Below, one piece after another: positions 16,266-24,749 of a DNA stretch of 64,000 bases. The number at the start of each line of letters is the position of its first letter. Within the stretch, counting starts at the first letter, position 1. Position numbers and translations under genes: made by a program. Origin of the DNA: JAFNGF01 sp964567045. Lineage in GTDB: Bacteria; Planctomycetota; Phycisphaerae; Sedimentisphaerales; Anaerobacaceae. Location of the stretch: contig CAZMLE010000004.1 of the NCBI GenBank assembly GCA_964567045.1, forward strand, positions 56,293-120,292. The letters run 5' to 3'. The notes beneath the pieces were generated by a model. It saw only the letters and a program-made list of their open reading frames with translations, was not told the origin of the DNA and made no database searches.

Positions 16266-18929
16266 ATGAGAGAATACGGGGACATCATAGAACAGACAGT
16301 TGTGCTAGTCTTAGCCGCTGGGCAGGGAAAACGGATGGGCGGCGATGCCGCGAAGGTCTGCTTTGAAATAGATGGTGTTCCCGCCGTAAACAGGCTCATA
16401 ACCACTTTCAAAAAACAAGGATTCAAAAAGTTCCTGGTGGTTATCGGTGCAAGAGCCGAACAGGTTCTCGACACGGTCAACGAAGAGCATCCGGGCCTGA
16501 TGTTTGTCTACCAGAGTCCCCAGTTAGGTACGGGTCACGCAGCCAAAATAGCTGCACAGGTACTACTGAGCATCGGACATACGGGCAATGTGCTGGTCAC
16601 TATGGGCGACAAATTCATAGAAGAGGCTGCGATAGAGACGCTGGTCCGAGGGTTCGTAGAGCAGCACGCAGATATGGTGCTTCTGACCATACCCAAAACG
16701 CCGGCAACCGAAGGCTCAGGGGGCAGAGTTCTTCTCGATGACACCGGCCAAGCCATCGACATTGTCGAACAGATAGATTTAGCCAGACAGGCAATAGCAG
16801 ACGAGCTAAGGCAAAAGACAGCGAGGGGCAAAAGAATAACTCGTTCTGCGATCCGTAGGACCGTCACCAAATACATCCCGAGCCCTGAAAAGCAGGATGT
16901 TGCTATCGCACAGTTACTGGAATTAGCCCGGACAGCGGGACATCCGGACCCCGTGGCCCGAGCGACGAGCGACGAGCGACGGGCGACGGCCTGCACCGCG
17001 ATCAATCCCAGCCTTTATCTTTTCAAGGCTGACGCCTTCTATCAAGGCGTTGAGATGATCGACAACGACAATGCCCAGCGGGAATATTATCTTACCGATA
17101 TTGTCAGGCATCTGGCGAAAGTCATAGACGCTCAGGGAAAGGCCAGTTTCAGAACTACGACAGTACCCGTCGACAACCCTGAGTGGATACAGGGCTTCAA
17201 TTCGCCCGATGAGCTTTTGGCTATACAGGATTACGTCAGGCGAAAGAAGATAGCCCCTGCGGAAGCAGAGGTGGCATCGGGTAAGCCGCACCTAAAGCCA
17301 AACCAGTATTGCTCCGTAGCCCAATGGATAAGCAAAATTGACAGCAACAAACCTGGTCTGCGGCGCTGGTTAATAACTATCTACGGCCAGCATAAAGACC
17401 TGCACGAGCACAAACGCACGGATTTACTCAATGTACTTGCGTGCTATGGCAAGCGATTCGGATTCCAAGAAAAGGTCTGTATTGTCAGAGCACCCGGCCG
17501 CGTCAACCTCATGGGAAGGCACGTCGACCATCAAGGAGGTTTTACCAACGTGCTGGCAATAGACCGCGAAACCATCGCAGTTGCCGGCATCAGGGCGGAC
17601 AACAACATAGTAGCGGTCAATACCGAGCCGAGAAAATTCAAGCCCGTCCGGTTCAATATATCCGAGCTGATCGGGCAATTTACCTGGACCGATTGGGCGA
17701 ATTTTGTCAACAGCGATTGGGTGAAAAACATGCTTCGCACCACAGCCGGCGACTGGGGAAACTACATCAAGGCTCCTGTGCTTCGGCTACAGCACCAGTA
17801 CAAAGACATAAAAATCCGCGGGCTGAACCTGGCGGTAACCGGCAATGTGCCCATCGCCGCCGGGCTGAGCAGCAGCTCTACAATTGTGGTCGCCACGCTT
17901 CAGGCGGCAATAGCTCTGAACAACCTGGCCCTTACCAGCCGGCAGCTCATCGACCTATGCGGCCAGGGTGAGTGGTTCGTAGGCTCACGAGGAGGAGCCG
18001 GAGACCACGCGGCAATATACCTGGGCCAGAGAGGAAAAATCACTCGCGTAGGATACCTGCCATTCAGGGTCGAAAAAAGCGTAGATGCGCCGCGAGACTA
18101 TCAGGTAATTATAGCCGACAGCCACATAAAAGCTGCCAAAAGCGGACAGGCTCGGGACATGTTTAACGCCAGAGTTGCCAGCTATCACTTGGGCCTGGCC
18201 GTACTAAAACAGCGCTGTCCCAGGCTAAAAGGTAGGCTCGGATACGTGCGCGACCTTGACCCGCAAAGGCTCGGCTGCACAACAAGCGATGTATACCGGC
18301 TGCTGCTGCAAGTCCCACAGTTTATGAGCCGCAAAGATTTCAAAAAAATCCTTTCCAGCGAGTACAGGGGATTGATGGAGACTAATTTTGCCAGCCACTC
18401 CGACCCGGGATATTACAGAGTAAGAGGAGTTCTGCTGTTCGGTGCGGCTGAAGTCATTAGAAGCAGAATCTGTCTGGACTACCTTGAGGCAGGACAGATT
18501 GAGCAGTTCGGCAGCCTGATGAAGATAAGTCACGATGGTGACAGGGTAAGTCGACCCGACCACAAGGGAAACTACCGCGAAGTCGAGGATTACTGTGACG
18601 ACCGGCACTTTAAGGAGCTTATCACGGATTTAGCCAGCGAGGACCCCCATAGGGTGCTGAAGGCTCAGCTTCACATGCAGCCGGGAAGTTACGCCTGCAG
18701 CACGCCTGCGATAGACCGGATGGTTGACATTGCCTGTTCTATCCCCGGGGTAGCCGGTGCTCAAATCGCCGGCGCCGGTTTGGGCGGCTGCATCATGATA
18801 CTTTCCAGAAAGGACGCCGTCTCTGCCGTCATCGAAGCTCTGATAAGCCGTTACTATAAGCCGAATAAGCTAAAACCAGCCGTGATTCCCTGCATAACTG
18901 TCGAAGGCGCCGGCCTGGCACAATTCTGA
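16266..18929 (+). CDS. sugar nucleotidyltransferase-GHMP (galactokinase-like) kinase fusion
   Basis: A protein of 887 aa. The N-terminal half (about 8-340) is a GlmU/MobA-like nucleotidyltransferase: VLVLAAGQGKRMGGDAAKV, YQSPQLGTGHAAKIA, VTMGDKF, INPSLYLFKADAF. The C-terminal half (about 395-887) is a galactokinase-type GHMP kinase: VRAPGRVNLMGRHVDHQGG near 405, PIAAGLSSSSTIVVATL near 527, GAGLGGCIMIL near 855. Together they could phosphorylate a sugar at C1 and activate it to a nucleotide sugar, as in the Fkp fucose enzymes, which also put the transferase first. The sugar is unknown. Residues about 228-241 contain TSDERRAT, encoded by a dispersed repeat and absent from what I know of the fold. 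Start context is weak (CGGCAAAG). Confidence 0.8.
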   Translation: MREYGDIIEQTVVLVLAAGQGKRMGGDAAKVCFEIDGVPAVNRLITTFKKQGFKKFLVVIGARAEQVLDTVNEEHPGLMFVYQSPQLGTGHAAKIAAQVLLSIGHTGNVLVTMGDKFIEEAAIETLVRGFVEQHADMVLLTIPKTPATEGSGGRVLLDDTGQAIDIVEQIDLARQAIADELRQKTARGKRITRSAIRRTVTKYIPSPEKQDVAIAQLLELARTAGHPDPVARATSDERRATACTAINPSLYLFKADAFYQGVEMIDNDNAQREYYLTDIVRHLAKVIDAQGKASFRTTTVPVDNPEWIQGFNSPDELLAIQDYVRRKKIAPAEAEVASGKPHLKPNQYCSVAQWISKIDSNKPGLRRWLITIYGQHKDLHEHKRTDLLNVLACYGKRFGFQEKVCIVRAPGRVNLMGRHVDHQGGFTNVLAIDRETIAVAGIRADNNIVAVNTEPRKFKPVRFNISELIGQFTWTDWANFVNSDWVKNMLRTTAGDWGNYIKAPVLRLQHQYKDIKIRGLNLAVTGNVPIAAGLSSSSTIVVATLQAAIALNNLALTSRQLIDLCGQGEWFVGSRGGAGDHAAIYLGQRGKITRVGYLPFRVEKSVDAPRDYQVIIADSHIKAAKSGQARDMFNARVASYHLGLAVLKQRCPRLKGRLGYVRDLDPQRLGCTTSDVYRLLLQVPQFMSRKDFKKILSSEYRGLMETNFASHSDPGYYRVRGVLLFGAAEVIRSRICLDYLEAGQIEQFGSLMKISHDGDRVSRPDHKGNYREVEDYCDDRHFKELITDLASEDPHRVLKAQLHMQPGSYACSTPAIDRMVDIACSIPGVAGAQIAGAGLGGCIMILSRKDAVSAVIEALISRYYKPNKLKPAVIPCITVEGAGLAQF
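16949..16992. repeat. in-frame CGAGCGACGAG repeat inside the fusion enzyme
   Basis: CCGTGGCCCGAGCGACGAGC followed by GACGAGCGACGGGCGACGG. It is read as VARATSDERRAT between the catalytic core and INPSLYLFK. The GTGGCCCG block plus the CGAGCGACG ladder recur at 28594 and 29193. Confidence 0.8.
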
Positions 18930-18992
18930 AAATTGGCAATTTACAATTCTCAATTGTCGATTTAGAATTTGCAACCGTGAAACCGCAATTAT
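18930..18992. repeat. AATTGACAATT-family repeat overlapping a gene start
   Basis: GAAAATTGGCAATTTACAAT, then TCTCAATTGTCGATTTAG, then AATTATCAATTGCCAATTTT. The array runs through the GTG start at 18977, so the first ten codons of the next gene are repeat-derived. Confidence 0.65.
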
Positions 18993-20137
18993 CAATTGCC
19001 AATTTTGTCTTTGTTGTGCTGACTCTGGCCGAGGTCGGCGACACCGTTTCTGCGTCAAGAACACCAGACCCTTTAGCCCCGTCCATTGGACGGGGTACCC
19101 CCGCCGAGAGGCGGGGGCTAAACAGGCCGGAAAGAACTCCGTCGGCGGACACGCTATTAAATTTGAAGGGAATCCCCTTCAAGATCGTCTACGAAACCTA
19201 CCGAAGCGCCGCCAATTCAGTCGAGTCCGGCCAAGGCAACTGGGAGCTGTACATGATAAATGCCGACGGCTCCAATCCGGTCAATCTGACCAATACGCCG
19301 GATATAGACGAGATGTATCCGCATGTCTCGCCCGACGGCACAAAGATATGCTTCGTTGCTGACGAAGGCCCGCCAGATGAGAAGGTTCGAAATGTGTACT
19401 ATATGAACATAGATGGAACCAAACGGGTAAAGGTCGCCCGAAATGCGCGGGAGCCCTGCTGGAGTTTTGACAGCAAAAGCATCGCTTATCTGGGAGGCGA
19501 ATATGAGCGATATACTACCAGAGAGTACGCAACCTCGGAGCTGGTAATCTATGACATAGAGACTGGTCTGCACAGGCCACACCCGAACAAAGAGTTACAT
19601 CACCTATATGCCATCTGCTGGTCACCGTGCGGCAGATGGTTTGCTGCTGCTGTGCACGGCGGTATGGGTTACAGCGACACCATTCTGGCTTTTGAAGCAC
19701 AAGGCACCAGAGTATTTGACCTGGGCCGCTGGGGAGTTAAAGGCTGCAGACCTGATCTGAGTTTTGATGGCACAAAGATGGTCTGGGGCGAAACCGATTG
19801 GAACCTGCGTTTGGGCGATATCGACCTAACCGGCTATGAACCCCGCGTCACGAATATTCGCGACATTGTCAGGTGCTCTCGCAGGTACAAAATCTACCAC
19901 GTAGATTTGTCGCCGGACGCCAGGTATATCGCGTTCAGCTATGGTCCTTCCAGCGGAGGACAGCAGGTAGGCGGCATGGCCAGAGGCTGGGATATCTGCG
20001 TCAGCGATCTATCCGCCGGCAACGACTGGCGGCAGCTCACGTGGGTGAAAGTTACAACGGACGGCAACCACAACAAAGAACCCGATTGGGTGCCGCAAAC
20101 CGTGAGGACCCGCGTTGAGACCGCAACAGTAAAATAA
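18977..20137 (+). CDS. TolB/WD40-like beta-propeller protein (PD40), paralogue 1
   Basis: Up to 386 aa from GTG 18977. This start is uncertain because the first ~55 residues are encoded by two dispersed repeats (18930-18992 and 19072-19128) and give only a weak signal peptide (LSIANFVFVVLTLAEVGDTVSA). The propeller begins near residue 60 (LKGIPFKIVYETYRS) with repeats such as NWELYMINADGSNPVNLTN and DEMYPHVSPDGTKICFVAD. It ends HNKEPDWVPQ. It is about 60 percent identical by eye to the next gene, so the pair is a tandem duplication. Likely periplasmic and protein- or glycan-binding. The true role is unknown. Confidence 0.75.
   Translation: MKPQLSIANFVFVVLTLAEVGDTVSASRTPDPLAPSIGRGTPAERRGLNRPERTPSADTLLNLKGIPFKIVYETYRSAANSVESGQGNWELYMINADGSNPVNLTNTPDIDEMYPHVSPDGTKICFVADEGPPDEKVRNVYYMNIDGTKRVKVARNAREPCWSFDSKSIAYLGGEYERYTTREYATSELVIYDIETGLHRPHPNKELHHLYAICWSPCGRWFAAAVHGGMGYSDTILAFEAQGTRVFDLGRWGVKGCRPDLSFDGTKMVWGETDWNLRLGDIDLTGYEPRVTNIRDIVRCSRRYKIYHVDLSPDARYIAFSYGPSSGGQQVGGMARGWDICVSDLSAGNDWRQLTWVKVTTDGNHNKEPDWVPQTVRTRVETATVK
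19072..19128. repeat. in-frame TTAGCCCC palindromic repeat
   Basis: TTTAGCCCCGTCCATTGGAC, then GGGGTACCCCCGCC, then GAGAGGCGGGGGCTAAAC. Nested inverted repeats (AGCCCCGTCC/GGACGGGGT and CCCCCGCC/GGCGGGGG), bounded by TTTAGCC and GGCTAAA. It is translated as LAPSIGRGTPAERRGLN in the N-terminal linker of the propeller protein. Confidence 0.7.
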
Positions 20138-20165
20138 TTAGCCCCGCAATTTATTGCGGGGTCCC
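20138..20165. repeat. AGCCCCGCAAT/ATTGCGGGG repeat
   Basis: CCCCGCAAT (20142-20150), TT, ATTGCGGGG (20153-20161), directly after the stop of the first propeller gene. There is no T-run, so termination is uncertain. Sister copies are at 38409 and 56183. Confidence 0.6.
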
Positions 20166-20201
20166 CGCTACTGCGTGGGATATTGGTGTGGAGAATTTAT
20201 T

Positions 20202-21299
20202 ATGGCAAAGAAATGGCATGTCGTACAAACTGGTTTGTTCCGGCTAAATGTGGCAATCGCTCTTTATGCGGTACTGTTTCTACTTGCAGCCAGTGAACCA
20301 ATTTGTGCGTCCGACTCACACGCCGGACCCGCCCCCGGCGGGCCGCCGACAGGTCCCTGGCCACAGACCGAGCTTAACCTGCAGCAAATCCCCTATAAGA
20401 TTTTGTACGAGACCTACCGCAAAACAGACGGCAAAGAAAACTGGGAATTGTACATCGTAAATGCCGATGGCTCCAATCCGGTTAATCTCACCAACACAGC
20501 CGACGTGGATGAGATGTACCCGCACGCCTCGCCGGACGGCAGCAAGATTTGCTTTGTCGCCGATGAAGTGGTGGGCAGCGAGAAGATTCGAAATGTCTAC
20601 TATATGAATGTTGATGGAACTAATCGTGTGAAAGTTGCTGAAAACGCACGCGAGCAATGCTGGAGCGCTGACGGCAAGACTATTGCCTATCTCAAGGGAG
20701 AATTCCAGCGATATACCATTACTGATTATGCCACCAAAGGACTTTTCTTCTACGACCTGGCCAGCGGCAAAGAAAGAGAGCACCCAAATAAAAGTCTGCA
20801 CCATCTCTATAATATCTGCTGGTCGCCCGACGGCAATTGGTTCGTAGCGACGGTGCACGGGGGAATGGGCTTCGACCATGCCATCCTGGCTATCGAAGCC
20901 AATGGAACCGGCGTCTTTGATCTGACAAAGTTTGGTGTCACCGGCTGCAGGCCTGACTTCAGCAGAGACGGCAAAAGAATAACCTGGGGAGCAACAGACT
21001 GGGATTTGTGCGTCGGCGATATTGATTTTGCCGGCAAGCCCACGGTGACCAATGTTCGCCGGGTGGTCAAGTGCCAAAAAGACTGTGAGGTGTATCACTC
21101 TGACTTTTCGCCTGACGGCAAATACATTGCTTTTAGCCACGGCCCCACGGCTGACGAAATGATAGGCGGCAAGGCGCCCGGCTGGGACATCTGCATCGCT
21201 GATATAGCCGGCGCGGCCGGCTCGGCGCCACCCAAATGGGTCGAGATCACCACCGACGGAAATCACAATAAAGAGCCTGACTGGGTGCCTCAACGGTGA
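20202..21299 (+). CDS. TolB/WD40-like beta-propeller protein (PD40), paralogue 2
   Basis: A protein of 365 aa from the ATG behind GGAGAATTTATT. A real signal peptide (residues 1-37, LNVAIALYAVLFLLAASEPICAS) supports export. The propeller repeats match the preceding gene almost blade by blade: NWELYIVNADGSNPVNLTN, DEMYPHASPDGSKICFVAD, HHLYNICWSPDGNWFVATVHGG, and the end HNKEPDWVPQ. Unlike paralogue 1 it has no repeat insertion in its N-terminal part, and so shows the likely ancestral form. It may be co-transcribed with the SUMF1-HDAC gene 22 bp downstream. Confidence 0.8.
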   Translation: MAKKWHVVQTGLFRLNVAIALYAVLFLLAASEPICASDSHAGPAPGGPPTGPWPQTELNLQQIPYKILYETYRKTDGKENWELYIVNADGSNPVNLTNTADVDEMYPHASPDGSKICFVADEVVGSEKIRNVYYMNVDGTNRVKVAENAREQCWSADGKTIAYLKGEFQRYTITDYATKGLFFYDLASGKEREHPNKSLHHLYNICWSPDGNWFVATVHGGMGFDHAILAIEANGTGVFDLTKFGVTGCRPDFSRDGKRITWGATDWDLCVGDIDFAGKPTVTNVRRVVKCQKDCEVYHSDFSPDGKYIAFSHGPTADEMIGGKAPGWDICIADIAGAAGSAPPKWVEITTDGNHNKEPDWVPQR

Positions 21300-21321
21300 C
21301 GCGGGGGATAGAGCAACAACG

Positions 21322-23199
21322 ATGTGTATTCGACTTAGTAGACTGGCAGCACCATTTTTCTATCTGTTGCTGACGTTCGTTGCTGCAACTAACTGCCGAC
21401 GCACCAAGGAAAGTACGCCTGAGCCGGAAATCATAAAAACAAAGACCGGCATAGAAATGGTGGCAGTTCCTGGAGGCTGGTTCCAGATGGGAAACAAAGA
21501 CGGAGCAGCAGACGAAAAACCCGCGCATAAGGTGTGGGTTGACTCATTTCTGATGGATAGATTCGAGGTGATTCAGGAAGAATTCAGAAAGTATCAGTTG
21601 CCGGACCCATCTCATTTCAAGGGTCCAAAGCAACCCCTGGAGCAGATAAACTGGACCGATGCCGCCCGTTACTGCAATGACCGCTCAAAAGCGGAGGGAC
21701 TTGAGCCTTGCTACGATGAGAAAACCTGGCAGTGCAGCTTCCAGGCCAATGGCTACCGACTGCCAACCGAAGCCGAATGGGAGTACGCCTGCCGGGCCAG
21801 CACCACGACCGAGTACAGTTTCGGCAACGATGTGCGCAACCTCAAGGCCCACGCCTGGTTCCGGGAAACTGCTGCCGGGGCGACTCATCCGGTCGGACAG
21901 AAAAAACCTAATCTTTGGGGGCTTTACGACATGCACGGAAACGTAGCAGAGTGGTGCAACGATTATTATTCGCCGGACTATTACAGAGAAAGCCCACAAC
22001 AAAATCCCAAAGGGCCCGCCCCCGCGTCTCCCGACGCGAGTCGGGGCGGCGGGCCAGCCAAAGCTAAGGAAAGGGTCCTGCGAGGCGGCGCCTGGAATTC
22101 CAGCGCCGATGCTTGCCGATCCTCCTATCGGGCAAGTGACCCATCCATCGACGATACCTGCCTTGCCAGTGACGCGATAGGCTTTCGCTGCGTAAGGAAT
22201 GCGCCAGCCAACCCATCGCCACAACAGAACGTGGACAAAAATGATCCGCCCCAAGATGCGCCGAAGACCGGATTTATTTATGATGACATTTACCTGGAGC
22301 ACAAAACTACGCCGGACCATCCCGAAAAGCCGGCCAGATTAACCACGATAGTGGATAGGCTCAAGGCCACGGGGCTGTACGTCAGGCTGCTGACGCTTTC
22401 GCCCAAGCCGGCCGCCACGCAGTGGATCACCACAATTCATTCGCAGCAGTACGTAGAGCACGTCAGGAGAAGCTGCCAGGACGGCGCTGCCTATCTGGAT
22501 TCCATGGATACTCCAATATCAGAGAAATCTTATGACGCTGCCCTGGCAGCAGCGGGCGGAGTTCTCTGTGCCATAGATGCGGTGATGGACAATAAAGTCA
22601 CGAACGCTTTTTGCGCGGTACGTCCGCCAGGCCACCACGCAATGAGCGATAGAGCGATGGGCTTTTGCCTGTTTAACAACGTGGCTATCGGCACACGATA
22701 CGCCCAGAAAAAACACGATTTGCACAAGATTCTAATCGTGGATTGGGACGTGCACCACGGCAACGGCACCCAGGCAGCGTTCTATGACGACCCTTCGGTG
22801 CTGTACTTCAGCACTCACCAGTATCCGTTTTACCCGGGAACCGGAAGCCAGGCGGAAAAGGGCGAAGGATGTGGGCTGAGCTACACGATAAATGTGCCCC
22901 TGCCAGCCGGTTCCACAGATGCTGATTATCTGCGGGCGTTCAAAGATAAACTTGAGCCGGCAGCCCTTGCCTTTGCTCCGGACTTTGTGCTTATCTCTGC
23001 CGGATTTGACGCCGATCGCCGTGATCTGCTCGGCGGTATGCGGGTCACCTCAGAAGGATTTGCCAAGCTCACAAGGATTGTCAAGCAGATAGCCGAAAAG
23101 TGCTGCCGGGGCCGGCTGGTCTCCGTTCTGGAAGGAGGCTACCATCTCGAAGCGCTGGCTACTTCGGTGGAAGCGCACATCCGCGTTTTGATGGAATGA
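21322..23199 (+). CDS. fusion of SUMF1-like domain and histone deacetylase-like domain
   Basis: A protein of 625 aa. There is a leader with a possible lipobox (FVAATNC), then a formylglycine-generating-enzyme-like domain (about 40-295: VAVPGGWFQMGNKDG, YRLPTEAEWEYACRA, LYDMHGNVAEWCNDYY, RVLRGGAWN, IGFRCVRN), then a class II-type histone deacetylase/acetylpolyamine amidohydrolase domain (about 315-625). The Zn and catalytic residues are present: RPPGHHA (438-439), DWDVHHGNGT (474-479), GFDAD (563). In the SUMF1 part the first active-site Cys is missing (GGAWNSSADAC), so it is probably not a sulfatase activator. Residues about 231-247 (GPAPASPDASRGGGPA) are repeat-like. An exported deacylase is likely; the substrate is unknown. 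Confidence 0.8.
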   Translation: MCIRLSRLAAPFFYLLLTFVAATNCRRTKESTPEPEIIKTKTGIEMVAVPGGWFQMGNKDGAADEKPAHKVWVDSFLMDRFEVIQEEFRKYQLPDPSHFKGPKQPLEQINWTDAARYCNDRSKAEGLEPCYDEKTWQCSFQANGYRLPTEAEWEYACRASTTTEYSFGNDVRNLKAHAWFRETAAGATHPVGQKKPNLWGLYDMHGNVAEWCNDYYSPDYYRESPQQNPKGPAPASPDASRGGGPAKAKERVLRGGAWNSSADACRSSYRASDPSIDDTCLASDAIGFRCVRNAPANPSPQQNVDKNDPPQDAPKTGFIYDDIYLEHKTTPDHPEKPARLTTIVDRLKATGLYVRLLTLSPKPAATQWITTIHSQQYVEHVRRSCQDGAAYLDSMDTPISEKSYDAALAAAGGVLCAIDAVMDNKVTNAFCAVRPPGHHAMSDRAMGFCLFNNVAIGTRYAQKKHDLHKILIVDWDVHHGNGTQAAFYDDPSVLYFSTHQYPFYPGTGSQAEKGEGCGLSYTINVPLPAGSTDADYLRAFKDKLEPAALAFAPDFVLISAGFDADRRDLLGGMRVTSEGFAKLTRIVKQIAEKCCRGRLVSVLEGGYHLEALATSVEAHIRVLME

Positions 23200-23217
23200 A
23201 AAATCCGCTTTTGTCTT

Positions 23218-23296
23218 ACCGCAGAGTACGCCGAGCACGCAGAGGATAACCTTTTGATTATATTTATCTCCGCGTTCTCTGCGGTCTCAGCGGTGA
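23218..23296. repeat. ACCGCAGAG inverted-repeat element
   Basis: The left arm ACCGCAGAGTACGCCGAGCA (from 23218) and the right arm ending TCTCTGCGGTCTCAGCGGTG (to 23294) are imperfect reverse complements, around an A/T-rich centre (CTTTTGATTATATTTATC). It could fold into a long hairpin of about 30 bp between the SUMF1-HDAC and MBOAT genes. A partial copy (AACCGCAGAGAAGGCTGAG) lies near 5397. Confidence 0.7.
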
Positions 23297-23308
23297 ATAG
23301 GAAACCAA

Positions 23309-24685
23309 ATGCTATTTCACACCTGGACGTTTGCGCTATTCTTCATCATCTTATATCCGACCTACCTGACTGTCAAAAACACCAGGCTCAGGCTGCCCCT
23401 GCTTTTGGCAGCGTCATATTTCTTCTATGGGTGCTTCAATCCGCTTTATCCGGTTTTGATCTTCTATTCGTCTCTGGTCGATTACGCAGCAGTCGCGGCG
23501 ATGGAGAAATGGGGCCGGAACAGGATTTGGCTTCTGATAAGTATAGTAAATAACCTCGGCCTATTGAGCTTTTTCAAGTACGGAGTGTTCATCACCGATA
23601 ACGCCAATGCTTTACTATCCTCGCTGGGCATCCCATATATTGTCCCGCAGCCCGGCATACTTTTGCCCGTAGGCTTATCTTTCTATACCTTCCAGTCGAT
23701 GACCTACACCATCGAATATTATCGCGGCAACATCGAGAGAGAGAAAAACTTCCTAACGTATGCGACCTTTGTGTCCTTCTTTCCCCGGCTGGTGGCTGGA
23801 CCAATCGAAAGGGCTAAGAATTTGCTGCCGCAGCTTCGCACAACACCCCAGGTTGCTCCGTGTGACGTCGCCGATGGGCTTTCATTGTTCGTCGTGGGCC
23901 TTTTTAAGAAAATGGCCCTGGCGGACTATCTGGCTCTGTACGTTGACAAGGTGTACGCTGCCCCCGAACAATTTCAGTCGCCCGCATTGATTTTGGCTAC
24001 GTTTCTCTTTTGCTGGCAGGTCTACTTCGATTTCAGCGGCTATACGGATATGGCTCGAGGCCTGGCCCGGCTGATGGGCGTCCGTTTGATGCTGAACTTC
24101 AATAATCCATATTTGGCAACGGGACTCGGTGAATTCTGGCAGAGGTGGCACATCAGTTTATCTTCGTGGTTTAAGGACTACGTCTATATTCCGCTGGGCG
24201 GCAACCGCAAGGGCAGATTCAATACCTACCGAAATATGTTTCTGACGATGGTGATCTCGGGCCTGTGGCACGGCGCCGCCTGGACGTTTGTTATCTGGGG
24301 CGTTGTCCACGCTCTTGGACGCTGTGTGACGCGGGAGCTGGAAACAACCTCGCTCTACCGGCAGAAAGTGCCCAGGATCGTCAAACAATTGCTTGTGTTT
24401 GGTGTCGTTACGTTTGCCTGGATTTTCTTCCGGGCGCAAAGTATCACCGACGCCTGGCTAATTGTCACCAGGATATTCAGCTCCGGCGCCGCAAATCCTT
24501 ATTGCCCATTGTTGGCCCTGGGTTTGACGTTTGCTGTCTGGCTGTATCAGTTTGTCTGCGAATCGGGGCTTAGGCGGCTTCTTGAGCCCAGAGCGGTGCG
24601 CATAGCAATCGTGGTTCTGATGATTGTTTATCTGGCTATCTTTGCCCCTTCAGGCGAGAAGCCGTTTATATACCAGCAGTTTTGA
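23309..24685 (+). CDS. MBOAT-family membrane O-acyltransferase (AlgI-like)
   Basis: A protein of 458 aa, usual for AlgI relatives (about 460-520), with roughly ten membrane segments. Diagnostic blocks are VGLSFYTFQSMTYTIEYYRG near 113, FPRLVAGPIERA near 153, WQVYFDFSGYTDMARGLARL near 238, and the catalytic-type His in SGLWHGAAWTFVIWG (His321). Such proteins pass acetyl groups across the membrane to polysaccharides. The SGNH-like gene that follows fits the usual AlgI/AlgX-type pairing. The polymer is unknown. The ribosome site is AGGAAACCAA. Confidence 0.9.
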   Translation: MLFHTWTFALFFIILYPTYLTVKNTRLRLPLLLAASYFFYGCFNPLYPVLIFYSSLVDYAAVAAMEKWGRNRIWLLISIVNNLGLLSFFKYGVFITDNANALLSSLGIPYIVPQPGILLPVGLSFYTFQSMTYTIEYYRGNIEREKNFLTYATFVSFFPRLVAGPIERAKNLLPQLRTTPQVAPCDVADGLSLFVVGLFKKMALADYLALYVDKVYAAPEQFQSPALILATFLFCWQVYFDFSGYTDMARGLARLMGVRLMLNFNNPYLATGLGEFWQRWHISLSSWFKDYVYIPLGGNRKGRFNTYRNMFLTMVISGLWHGAAWTFVIWGVVHALGRCVTRELETTSLYRQKVPRIVKQLLVFGVVTFAWIFFRAQSITDAWLIVTRIFSSGAANPYCPLLALGLTFAVWLYQFVCESGLRRLLEPRAVRIAIVVLMIVYLAIFAPSGEKPFIYQQF

Positions 24686-24702
24686 TGCAGAAAGAACCCG
24701 CT

Positions 24703-24741
24703 TTGCAATTGAAAATTGACAATTGAAAATTGACAATTGCG
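24703..24741. repeat. AATTGAAAATTGACAATT tandem repeat
   Basis: GCAATTGAAAATTGACAATT followed by GAAAATTGACAATTG: two 15-bp units of AATTGAAAATTGAC type. It fills the 64-bp gap between the MBOAT and SGNH-like genes and is readable as the start of a longer false frame. Confidence 0.75.
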
Positions 24742-24749
24742 TGCAGAAT

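Noticed and set aside
21322..22210. SUMF1 domain as activator of the two sulfatases in this window
   Set aside because: The active-site motif GGAWNSSADAC lacks one of the two Cys of real formylglycine-generating enzymes, and it is fused to a deacetylase.
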